NCBI GenBank assembly: GCA_965539935.1
Contig: CBETVX010000039.1
Span: 1 to 27,338, forward strand
Source: CBETVX01 sp965539935
Lineage (GTDB): Bacteria; Bacillota; Clostridia; Peptostreptococcales; Caminicellaceae
DNA: 27,338 nt
Reading direction: 5' to 3'
Position 1 is the first letter of the stretch. Every line of letters begins with the position of its first letter. Positions 1 through 7,151 of this stretch are shown here, in pieces. The translations under genes were made by a program, and so were the position numbers. The notes below the pieces were generated by a model that was not told the origin of the DNA, ran no database searches, and saw only the letters and a program-made list of their open reading frames with translations.

Positions 1-3
1 TAG

Positions 4-866
4 GGATACAAGGGGACGGTTCTGTTGTATCCTTATGCTTTTGCTACTATATTTACTGTAAAACCAGTAAGCCTAGCTATCTGTCTTATTGATAATCCCT
101 CGATTGATTTTAAACTCCTCAGCATTTCATTTCTTTCTTTTTTATCTAAATTTCTTAATTCCTCTAAAGAATTTATAGATAAATGTTTTTTTATGATTTC
201 TAAACCCTCTTTGTCATTAAATTTTTTATATTCTTTTATTTCTAAGCATTTTTCATCACTATTTTCATTCATGAATTTTTTATAGCTATTAATGGCTTCA
301 GATTTTACATCTGCAAAGATTCCAAGAGCAAACCCAGTATTTACTAAATTATTAGATTTCCCTATATATTCATAATGACTACTCCATTTATAATTTTCTA
401 TATTATCAACGACCCCAGCCTTCAATGGATTTTGATGAATATATCTTATTACTGTCAATAAATATCTATCGTCTTCAACGACTTCACTTTTAAACCTATC
501 TTGAAACAAATGTCCACTTCTTCCATGCTTTAGATTGTACCAATGCACATAACTTACCCCTATACGTTTCATTGTCTTAGATAAGGATTCATTTCCTTCT
601 TTAATTAGAATATGTACATGATTATCCATAATACAGTATGCGTATATTTTATATTGTATCTTTTCTTTATATTTTTTCAGTATTTCAATAAATTTTTCCC
701 TATCCTCCACATCTTCAAATATTATCTGTTTATTTATTCCCCTTAAGATAATATGGTATATTCCAGTACTGCTTTTTTTTCTACTCATTCTTGGCATTAT
801 AGCACCCCCTAATTTAAATATACTACAATTAGGAAAAAGATACAAAAGAACCGTCCCTCTGTAGCC
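4..866. mobile_element. RAYT transposon with hairpin-forming ends
   Basis: The transposase gene at 33-797 is enclosed by inverted end sequences. The left end (4-32) is itself a hairpin: ggatacaa at 4-11 pairs with ttgtatcc at 25-32 around a core containing gggacggttct. The right end (838-866) carries the same core in inverse orientation (agaaccgtccc). Palindromic ends around a Y1-type transposase are typical of REP/RAYT elements. The same end sequences recur at 6773-7018. Confidence 0.75.
33..797 (-). CDS. REP-associated tyrosine transposase (Y1_Tnp family)
   Basis: The 254-residue protein belongs to the TnpA_REP/RAYT family, single-strand DNA transposases that nick and join at palindromic REP-like sequences. 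The HUH-like pair H-V-H lies at about residues 60-62 (MDNHVHILI). The likely nucleophile Tyr is in VSYVHWYN near residue 83, followed by the family stretch GHLFQDRFKS and IRYIHQNPLKAG. The C-terminus has a helix-turn-helix (LSIRQIARLTGFTVN). An upstream ATG at 845 exists, but the ATG at 797 follows a good ribosome site (agggggtg) and gives the canonical N-terminus MPRMSRKK. The frame is intact and the length is normal, so the gene is probably functional. The gene ends almost at the left end hairpin. Confidence 0.88.
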   Translation of the reverse strand: MPRMSRKKSSTGIYHIILRGINKQIIFEDVEDREKFIEILKKYKEKIQYKIYAYCIMDNHVHILIKEGNESLSKTMKRIGVSYVHWYNLKHGRSGHLFQDRFKSEVVEDDRYLLTVIRYIHQNPLKAGVVDNIENYKWSSHYEYIGKSNNLVNTGFALGIFADVKSEAINSYKKFMNENSDEKCLEIKEYKKFNDKEGLEIIKKHLSINSLEELRNLDKKERNEMLRSLKSIEGLSIRQIARLTGFTVNIVAKA

Positions 867-896
867 TATTTTTTTACTGATAATTTAAAATAAATA

Positions 897-924
897 TTGA
901 ATAAATTTAAAATAGTGATATAAT
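897..924 (+). promoter_or_regulatory. sigma-A promoter of the rbs operon
   Basis: A -35 box TTGAAT (897-902) and an extended -10 TGATATAAT (916-924) are separated by 16 nt. The operator follows immediately, so a bound repressor would cover the transcription start. Confidence 0.7.
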
Positions 925-957
925 TTAGGTAAACGGTTTAGTAAAACGTTTACCTAA
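925..957 (+). promoter_or_regulatory. LacI-type (RbsR) operator before rbsR
   Basis: A perfect inverted repeat, ttaggtaaacg (925-935) and cgtttacctaa (947-957), encloses two overlapping LacI-family half-sites (TAAACGGTTTA and AAAACGTTT). It lies just after the -10 box and before the rbsR ribosome site. This fits autorepression of the operon by RbsR. Confidence 0.75.
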
Positions 958-975
958 AGCGGTGAGAGGATTAAT

Positions 976-1977
976 ATGAAGATTACGATTAAAGACATAG
1001 CAAAAATGGCAGATGTTTCAACGGCAACAGTATCTAAAATATTGAATAAAAAAGATAAAAATATTAGTGATACAACTAGGAATAAGGTCCTTGAGATTAT
1101 AGATAGGTATAACTATGTTCCTAATCGCGTTGCAAGTAGCCTAGTTACTAAAAAAACAAATACCCTAAGTCTAATAATACCAGATATAGTAAATCCATTT
1201 TTCCCTGAACTTGCTAGGGGTGCTGAAGATAAAGCAAATGAGATGGGCTATAATCTAATACTTTGTAATACCGATAATAATACTCAAAAGGAAGAAGCCT
1301 ATGTAGATATGCTTAAAGAAAAAATGGTTGAAGGAATAATATTTACGGCTTCATCAAGAAGAACTGATAAATTTGAAAAACTTACATCTTTCAATGTGCC
1401 AGTTATAACTGTAGATAGAGAGATAGAAGGATTAAAGGCCCATGGGATAATTACAGTGGATAATATAGAAGGAGCATATAAGGCAGTAAAATATCTTTTA
1501 AGCAGAGGATATACTAGGATATTACACCTTACTGGTCCAATGACCAGCAAACCTTCAAGGGATAGATATGAAGGATATTTAAAGGCTTTAAGGGATGAAA
1601 ACATAGCAATAGAAGGTGATTTGCTGTATGAAGGTGATTATAGTAGTGAATGGGGTTATGAAGGTATTTGCAGAGCTTTAAAGGAAGGTATAGAATTTGA
1701 TGGAGTTTTTTGTGCCAATGACCTAATAGCTATTGGAGCAATAAAGGCGTTAAAAGTAAAAGGATATAGTATTCCTAATGAAATAGGAGTAATAGGATTT
1801 GATGATATTTATATGGCAAAAATGATAGATCCAGACCTTACTACCATAAAACAACCAAATTATGAAATGGGATATAGGGCTGCAGAGTTATTAATTAATA
1901 TGATAGAAAAAAAAGATGTAAAAACAAATAAATATATTTTAAATACTGAGTTAATAATTAGAAAATCAACAAGATAA
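976..1977 (+). CDS. rbsR: LacI-family ribose operon repressor
   Basis: The 333-residue protein has an N-terminal LacI helix-turn-helix (TIKDIAKMADVSTATVSKIL, residues 3-22) and hinge helix (YNYVPNRVASSLV). These are followed by a periplasmic-binding-protein-like effector domain with the usual phrases (SLIIPDIVNPFFPELARGAE, GVIGFDDIYMAKMIDPDLTTI). Family members bind palindromic operators and release them on sugar binding. It is first in the operon with rbsKDACB, so the effector is most likely ribose or a ribose phosphate. Its own promoter carries a strong palindromic operator, and a second operator lies between rbsR and rbsK. The start ATG has ribosome site gtgagagga just upstream. Family assignment is firm; RbsR identity rests on context. 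Confidence 0.9.
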   Translation: MKITIKDIAKMADVSTATVSKILNKKDKNISDTTRNKVLEIIDRYNYVPNRVASSLVTKKTNTLSLIIPDIVNPFFPELARGAEDKANEMGYNLILCNTDNNTQKEEAYVDMLKEKMVEGIIFTASSRRTDKFEKLTSFNVPVITVDREIEGLKAHGIITVDNIEGAYKAVKYLLSRGYTRILHLTGPMTSKPSRDRYEGYLKALRDENIAIEGDLLYEGDYSSEWGYEGICRALKEGIEFDGVFCANDLIAIGAIKALKVKGYSIPNEIGVIGFDDIYMAKMIDPDLTTIKQPNYEMGYRAAELLINMIEKKDVKTNKYILNTELIIRKSTR

Positions 1978-1988
1978 ATTTTTTTGAG

Positions 1989-2006
1989 TAGTTAAACGTT
2001 TAACTA
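1989..2006 (+). promoter_or_regulatory. second LacI-type operator, before rbsK
   Basis: A perfect 18-bp palindrome, tagttaaac-gtttaacta, lies between the rbsR stop and the rbsK ribosome site. Its AAACGTTT centre matches the LacI-family core and the operator at 925-957. A TATAAT follows at 2009-2014 but no good -35 box is visible. The site may therefore act as a roadblock or looping partner rather than controlling a separate promoter. Confidence 0.65.
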
Positions 2007-2035
2007 ATTATAATTACTTGAGTGGAGGTGTGTAT

Positions 2036-2950
2036 ATGAAAAGGATTTTAGTGGTTGGAAGTCTTAATATGGACCTAGTAACCAATGTAAAGGTAACTCC
2101 AAGGGTAGGAGAAACCGTTTTAGGAAAAGGTTTTTCCAAAATACCTGGGGGAAAAGGAGCTAATCAGGCTGCTGCAATTGGAAAATTAAAGGGAGATGTA
2201 AAGATTCTTGGGAAAATTGGAGAAGATGATTTTGGAGAGACATTAAAGGATAGCTTGAGAAAAAGTAATGTAGATGTTTCTAAAATCTTTATTCAGAAAA
2301 ATCAATCTACTGGCATGGCAATGATAATGGTAAATGAAGATGGGGATAACTCTATTGTAGTTATTCCGGGAGCAAATTTCGATTTAACTGTTGAAGATAT
2401 TGAAGATAGTGTATTAGAGGACTGTGATATATTAGTTTCCCAATTGGAAATTCCTTTAGATACTATTGAATATATTTTTAAAAGGGCAAAGGAAATGAAA
2501 AAATATACTATACTAAATCCAGCTCCAGCTATGAAACTTAGTGATGAATTATTAAAAAATACAGATTTATTAGTTTTAAATGAAACAGAAACAGAAATAC
2601 TATCAGATATCAGAATAAATTCCTTTGAAGACATTATTAAGGGTGCAGAGGTATTGCTAGATAAGGGAATAAATGAAGTAATAGTTACATTAGGCAAGGA
2701 TGGGGCAGTTTACTTTAATAAAGAGGAGCAGAGGGAGTTTAAGGCTTATAAGGTTGAAGCTGTAGATACAACAGCAGCAGGAGACAGTTTTATTGCAGGA
2801 TTAACTGTAGAATTATCAAAGGGTAAGGATATATATTCAGCAATAGAGTTTGGTTCAAAGGTTGCAGCCATAACTGTAACAAGGAAAGGGGCACAAAGTT
2901 CATTACCAACAATAGAAGAAGTTGAAAAATTTAAAGGGGTGAAAGAATGA
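2036..2950 (+). CDS. rbsK: ribokinase
   Basis: A PfkB-family sugar kinase of 304 residues that phosphorylates D-ribose to ribose 5-phosphate in the cytoplasm. It has the family's substrate-binding GGKGANQAAA near residue 40, a central NPAPA, VTLGKDGA, and the C-terminal signature DTTAAGDSFIAG containing the anion hole and catalytic Asp. A TTG at 2018 is in frame, but the ATG at 2036 lies 7 nt after a GGAGG site and gives the usual N-terminus MKRILVVGSLNMDLV. The stop codon overlaps the rbsD start (ATGA), suggesting translational coupling. Second gene of the ribose operon. Confidence 0.95.
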   Translation: MKRILVVGSLNMDLVTNVKVTPRVGETVLGKGFSKIPGGKGANQAAAIGKLKGDVKILGKIGEDDFGETLKDSLRKSNVDVSKIFIQKNQSTGMAMIMVNEDGDNSIVVIPGANFDLTVEDIEDSVLEDCDILVSQLEIPLDTIEYIFKRAKEMKKYTILNPAPAMKLSDELLKNTDLLVLNETETEILSDIRINSFEDIIKGAEVLLDKGINEVIVTLGKDGAVYFNKEEQREFKAYKVEAVDTTAAGDSFIAGLTVELSKGKDIYSAIEFGSKVAAITVTRKGAQSSLPTIEEVEKFKGVKE

Positions 2951-3342
2951 AAAAAGGTGTTTTATTAAATTCAGATATTACAAGGGTAATAAGTCAAATG
3001 GGTCATACAGATAAAATAGTAATAGCAGATGCGGGACTTCCAATACCTAAAAGCACAGAAAGAATAGATATAGCATTGACAAAGGGCATACCAGGATTTA
3101 TAGAAACCCTTGATACAATCTTAAATGAATTAGAAGTAGAAGCCATAGTGTTAGCAGAAGAAATAAAGGAAAACAATCCCGAAATCCATACTGAAATATT
3201 AAAAAGATTTCAAAGTGTTGATATTAAGTTTGTGTCCCATGAACAGTTTAAAAAATTGACTGAAGATGCAAAGGCCATAGTTAGAACTGGGGAATGCACA
3301 CCCTATGCAAATGTTATTTTAGAGTCGGGAGTTACCTTTTAG
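2947..3342 (+). CDS. rbsD: D-ribose pyranase
   Basis: A 131-residue RbsD-family protein. It converts the pyranose form of ribose delivered by the transporter towards the furanose form used by ribokinase. The N-terminus (MKKGVLLNSDITRVISQMGHTD) holds the conserved catalytic His of the SxxGH-type motif. IADAGLPIP and the C-terminal VRTGECTPYANVIL are also family signatures. The length is normal. The start overlaps the rbsK stop by 4 nt, with the ribosome site inside rbsK. Confidence 0.95.
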   Translation: MKKGVLLNSDITRVISQMGHTDKIVIADAGLPIPKSTERIDIALTKGIPGFIETLDTILNELEVEAIVLAEEIKENNPEIHTEILKRFQSVDIKFVSHEQFKKLTEDAKAIVRTGECTPYANVILESGVTF

Positions 3343-3353
3343 GAGTGAGTGAA

Positions 3354-4847
3354 GTGAATTATATTTTAGAAATGAAGGAAATCACCAAGTCTTTTCCTGG
3401 AGTCTTAGCCTTAGATAAAGTTAATTTTAGAGTTCCAAAGGGTAAGATTATGGCACTACTTGGAGAGAATGGAGCAGGGAAATCAACTTTAATGAAAATT
3501 TTATCAGGGGTTTATCAAAAAACATCTGGAAATATCATTTTTAATGATGAAAAGGTAGAGTTCAATAATCCAAGGGATGCTCAAAACTGTGGTATAGCCA
3601 TAATTCATCAAGAGTTGAATCTAATTCCTGAACTTACAATAGCAGAAAATATATTTCTAGGAAGAGAACCTCTAGGTGCTTTTAGAAAAATAGATAAGAG
3701 ATTTTTATATGAAAAAGCTAGTGAATTTTTAAAAATATTAGATGTCAAGGAAGACCCAAGAAAAAAAGTATCAGAGCTAAGTATAGGGAAGCAACAAATG
3801 GTTGAAATAGCTAAGGCATTATCCCTAGATGCAGAGGTTATCATAATGGATGAGCCTACCGATGCTTTGACAGATAAAGAAACTGCCAGCCTTTTTAAAG
3901 TTATTAATTCATTAAGGAATAATGGAAAAAGTATAATATACATTTCCCATAGACTTCAGGAAATATTTGAGATTTGCGATTATGTTACGGTATTAAGGGA
4001 TGGACAGTTTATTGGTGAAAGGAAAGTTAGTGACATAAGTGAAGATGATTTAATTGAAATGATGGTAGGGAGAAAATTGACGGAACAATATCCAAGGGTA
4101 GAAGTTCCATTAGGCAAGAAAGTTTTAGAAGTAAAAAACTTATCCAATGACCTAATTCACGATATATCCTTTGATTTATATCAAGGAGAAATACTTGGGG
4201 TAGCTGGACTTATGGGTTCAGGAAGAAGTGAACTTGCTAAGACTATTTATGGGGCAATAAAAGCTAAAAAAGGTGAAATAATTTTAGATGGTGAAAAAAT
4301 AAAAATCAATTCAACCACAGATGCTATAAAAGGTGGCATTGCCTATGTATCGGAGGATAGGAAAGGCGATGGATTAGTCCTTAGGATGACTGTGAAAGAA
4401 AATATGAGTTTATCAGCTTTAGATAAATTTACTGGGCTATTTGGATATGTAAATAAATCAAAGGAAATAGAGAATTCAAAATCCTATGTTGAAAAGATTT
4501 CTATTAAAACCCCATCTATTAACCAATTAGTAAAAAATCTTAGTGGTGGAAACCAACAAAAAGTCAGCATAGCAAAAAGTTTGATGACTGAACCTAAAGT
4601 GTTGATACTAGATGAACCAACTAGAGGAGTAGATGTAGGAGCTAAAAAAGAAATATATGACTTGATGAATGAGTTTAAAAAACAAGGTATGAGCATTATA
4701 ATGATTTCCTCAGAGATTCCAGAAATACTGGGTATGAGTGATAGAATCCTAGTAATGAATGAAGGTAGATTGTCAGGAATACTTGATATAAATGGAGCTA
4801 CACAAGAAAAAATAATGAGATTGGCCGTAGGTATTAAGGAGGATTAA
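3354..4847 (+). CDS. rbsA: ribose ABC transporter, ATP-binding protein
   Basis: A 497-residue fused double ATPase of the carbohydrate-uptake (CUT2) type that powers ribose import through RbsC. The first ATPase domain has Walker A GENGAGKST, signature LSIGKQQMVEIAKAL and Walker B VIIMDEPTDALT. The second has the degenerate Walker A usual for this family (GLMGSGRSEL), a classical signature LSGGNQQKVSIAKSL and Walker B VLILDEPTRGVDVG. The open frame extends upstream into rbsD. GTG at 3354 is the best start: it lies 8 nt after AGGAG, which overlaps the rbsD stop, and gives the normal N-terminus NYILEMKEITKSFPGV. Confidence 0.94.
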   Translation: MNYILEMKEITKSFPGVLALDKVNFRVPKGKIMALLGENGAGKSTLMKILSGVYQKTSGNIIFNDEKVEFNNPRDAQNCGIAIIHQELNLIPELTIAENIFLGREPLGAFRKIDKRFLYEKASEFLKILDVKEDPRKKVSELSIGKQQMVEIAKALSLDAEVIIMDEPTDALTDKETASLFKVINSLRNNGKSIIYISHRLQEIFEICDYVTVLRDGQFIGERKVSDISEDDLIEMMVGRKLTEQYPRVEVPLGKKVLEVKNLSNDLIHDISFDLYQGEILGVAGLMGSGRSELAKTIYGAIKAKKGEIILDGEKIKINSTTDAIKGGIAYVSEDRKGDGLVLRMTVKENMSLSALDKFTGLFGYVNKSKEIENSKSYVEKISIKTPSINQLVKNLSGGNQQKVSIAKSLMTEPKVLILDEPTRGVDVGAKKEIYDLMNEFKKQGMSIIMISSEIPEILGMSDRILVMNEGRLSGILDINGATQEKIMRLAVGIKED

Positions 4848-4852
4848 AGCTA

Positions 4853-5791
4853 ATGAATATAAATATGTCCAAAGTAATGAAGTATAAATCTATTATTGGA
4901 CTAATATTATTTTCAATAATAATTTCGATTCTAAATCCACGATTTTTAACATTAGGAAATATTTTAAACATACTTAGGCAAACATCCATTAATTCAATTA
5001 TTGCAGCGGGGATGACCTTTGTAATCTTAACTGGAGGTATAGACCTTTCAGTAGGTTCAATACTGGCCATAACAGGTGCTTACTGTGCAAGTATGATAGC
5101 AAGTGGCATGAATCCATTTCTTGCAGTTATAATCACATTGATTATAGGAGGACTTATTGGAGTTTTTAATGGACTGATCATTAGTAAAGGGAAGGTACAA
5201 CCATTTATTGCTACCCTTGCAATAATGACCTTTGCTAGAGGAGCTACTTTAGTTTTTACCGATGGTAAGCCAATTAGTGTAGGTTATGAAAAAAATGCAG
5301 AAATTTTTTCCAAACTAGGTAGTGGATACTTTTTAGAAATTCCTATTCCCATTTATATAATGATTTTAGTCTTTGCTATTGGCTATTATACCCTTAAACA
5401 TACTAGACTTGGAAGATATATATATGCCCTTGGGGGTAATGAAGAAGCTACAAAGCTATCTGGAATCAACACCGATAGAATTAAGTTATATGTATATGGA
5501 ATCAGTGGACTTTTATCAGCCCTAGCAGGTATTGTTATTACTGCAAGGCTTTCATCGGCCCAGCCAACTGCTGGTACAGGATATGAATTAGATGCAATTG
5601 CAGCAGTTGTACTTGGAGGAACTAGTCTTACGGGTGGTATAGGTTCTATTTTAGGGACCATAATAGGTGCTTTAATAATAGGTATCTTAAACAACGCACT
5701 AAATCTTATGAATGTCTCTGCTTACTATCAGTATTTAGTAAAGGGACTAGTGATTTTAGTTGCGGTGTTGTTAGATAAAAAAGATAAATAA
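4853..5791 (+). CDS. rbsC: ribose ABC transporter permease
   Basis: A 312-residue integral membrane protein of the CUT2 permease family with about eight to ten hydrophobic segments. The family signature around FVILTGGIDLSVGSILAITG is present, followed by GxxNGxxxxxxxxxxFIATLA and the C-terminal AIAAVVLGGTSLTGGIGS. It forms the membrane channel of the ribose importer with RbsA and RbsB. AAGGAGG lies 10 nt before the ATG, and the gap after rbsA is 5 nt. A second ATG 12 nt downstream cannot be excluded as the start. Confidence 0.94.
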   Translation: MNINMSKVMKYKSIIGLILFSIIISILNPRFLTLGNILNILRQTSINSIIAAGMTFVILTGGIDLSVGSILAITGAYCASMIASGMNPFLAVIITLIIGGLIGVFNGLIISKGKVQPFIATLAIMTFARGATLVFTDGKPISVGYEKNAEIFSKLGSGYFLEIPIPIYIMILVFAIGYYTLKHTRLGRYIYALGGNEEATKLSGINTDRIKLYVYGISGLLSALAGIVITARLSSAQPTAGTGYELDAIAAVVLGGTSLTGGIGSILGTIIGALIIGILNNALNLMNVSAYYQYLVKGLVILVAVLLDKKDK

Positions 5792-5815
5792 AGATTAAAA
5801 AAGGGAGGATTTAAG

Positions 5816-6712
5816 ATGAGAAAGTTTGTAGCTTTACTATTATGTGTATTATTAAGTGTAGGGGCTTTAGCAGGATGTACATCAGAACCCGCTGAGGAAG
5901 GAAAGGGCAAGATAGGTCTTATAGTTTCCACTTTAAACAACCCATTCTTCGTTACTTTAAAAGAAGGTGCAGAGGAAAAAGCAACAGAATTAGGGGTAGA
6001 ATTAATAGTATTAGATTCACAAAATGACCCAACTAAGGAACTAGCAAATATAGAAGATTTATTAACTCAAGAAGTTTCTGTAATCCTTATCAATCCAACA
6101 GATTCCGATGCAGTAGGAAATGCTATTAAGAGGGCAAATGAAAAAAATATACCAATTATCACTTTAGACCGTGGAGCAAATAATGGTGAAGTAGTTGCCC
6201 ATATAGCTTCTGATAACGTTGCTGGTGGAGTTATGGCTGGAGAATTCATAATAGAAAAACTAGGTGGAAAAGGTAAAGTAGTTGAGCTTGAAGGAATCGC
6301 TGGAACTTCTGCTGCAAGGGATAGAGGAAAAGGATTTAATGAAGCTATAGATAATTCAGATATAGAAGTTGTGGCTAGACAGGTTGCTGATTTCGATAGA
6401 ACTAAGGGATTAAATGTAATGGAAAATATTCTACAAGCACAACCTGAAATAGATGCCCTATTTGCCCATAATGATGAAATGGCATTAGGAGCATTAAAGG
6501 CTATTGAATCAAGTGGAAGAGATATTTTAGTAGTAGGTTTTGATGCAACAGAAGATGCCGTTAATTCTGTAAAGGAAGGAAAAATGGCTGCAACAGTAGC
6601 CCAGCAACCAGACTTAATTGGTAGCCTAGGAGTAGAAAATGCTATTAAAGTTATGAATGGAGAAGAAGTACCAGAATATATTCCAGTTGAGCTTAAGTTA
6701 GTAACAGAATAG
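5816..6712 (+). CDS. rbsB: ribose-binding lipoprotein
   Basis: A 298-residue solute-binding protein of the periplasmic-binding-protein 4 type. It starts with a lipoprotein signal peptide ending in lipobox LAGC (about residues 17-20), so it is probably anchored on the outer face of the cytoplasmic membrane. The mature domain shows the RbsB pattern: IGLIVSTLNNPFFVTLKEGA, DSQNDPTKELANIEDL, TLDRGAN, and the ligand-binding AHNDEMALGALKAI with VGFDATEDA. GGGAGG precedes the ATG. Last gene of the operon, followed by a hairpin terminator. Confidence 0.95.
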   Translation: MRKFVALLLCVLLSVGALAGCTSEPAEEGKGKIGLIVSTLNNPFFVTLKEGAEEKATELGVELIVLDSQNDPTKELANIEDLLTQEVSVILINPTDSDAVGNAIKRANEKNIPIITLDRGANNGEVVAHIASDNVAGGVMAGEFIIEKLGGKGKVVELEGIAGTSAARDRGKGFNEAIDNSDIEVVARQVADFDRTKGLNVMENILQAQPEIDALFAHNDEMALGALKAIESSGRDILVVGFDATEDAVNSVKEGKMAATVAQQPDLIGSLGVENAIKVMNGEEVPEYIPVELKLVTE

Positions 6713-6730
6713 AATAAATTCATTTAAAAG

Positions 6731-6758
6731 ATAGAGACACTTTCAAAGGTGTCTCTAT
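6731..6758 (+). terminator. rbs operon terminator
   Basis: A perfect 10-bp stem, atagagacac (6731-6740) with gtgtctctat (6749-6758), has an 8-nt loop and lies 18 nt after the rbsB stop. The trailing T run is short (tattattat). Confidence 0.65.
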
Positions 6759-6772
6759 TATTATGACATAAA

Positions 6773-7018
6773 GATACAAAGGGACGGTTCTTTTGTATCC
6801 TTTTGTCTTTGTTATTGTGCTTATTATAGACCTAGTGAGCTTCCCTGTTTTTTTTATTAATAATATGTGGATTAATTCTAAACTTTTTAAGATTCAATCC
6901 CATTTTTTATATAATTTACTCAATTTTTATAAAGTAATTATAAATTAATTATTTTATAATTTTTACGGATACAAAAGAACCGTCCCTCTGTATTAAAAAG
7001 AACCGTCCCTCTGTATTA
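6773..7018. mobile_element. internally deleted RAYT-derived (MITE-like) element
   Basis: The left end (6773-6800) repeats the hairpin end of the full element at 4-32: gatacaaa at 6773-6780 pairs with tttgtatc at 6792-6799 around gggacggttct. Next to it, 6801-6850 read on the minus strand still gives a RAYT-like C-terminus (GKLTRSIIS, compare ARLTGFTVN in the intact transposase). The rest of the gene is gone. The right end (6967-7018) has the inverse end sequence, with a 23-bp unit (aaaagaaccgtccctctgta, then tta) twice in tandem at 6973-6995 and 6996-7018. No open frame remains, so it could move only if a transposase acts in trans. Confidence 0.72.
6973..7018 (+). repeat. tandem 23-bp duplication of the element's right end
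   Basis: Two identical 23-bp units lie head to tail (6973-6995, 6996-7018), each containing agaaccgtccctctgtatta. The same core occurs once at the right end of the first element (846-863). Confidence 0.85.
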
Positions 7019-7096
7019 AAATAATCGGCAGGCTGTATGTACTCATAAAAAAAGCAAAATATGTAAACTATATTATTAAAACACTTTGAAAAATAG

Positions 7097-7102
7097 TATA
7101 AT
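7097..7102 (+). promoter_or_regulatory. probable -10 box for glnS
   Basis: TATAAT lies 50 nt before the start codon in the AT-rich leader. The expected -35 position has only a weak match (around 7072-7079). No T-box leader features were seen. Confidence 0.45.
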
Positions 7103-7151
7103 TTGATTTAAAATAAAGTATAAGAATTTCAAACTCTAAGGAGGTAAAAGA

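Noticed and set aside
7019..7151. T-box riboswitch before glnS
   Set aside because: The leader is short and lacks a T-box sequence (GGTGGNACCGCG type) and a terminator hairpin.
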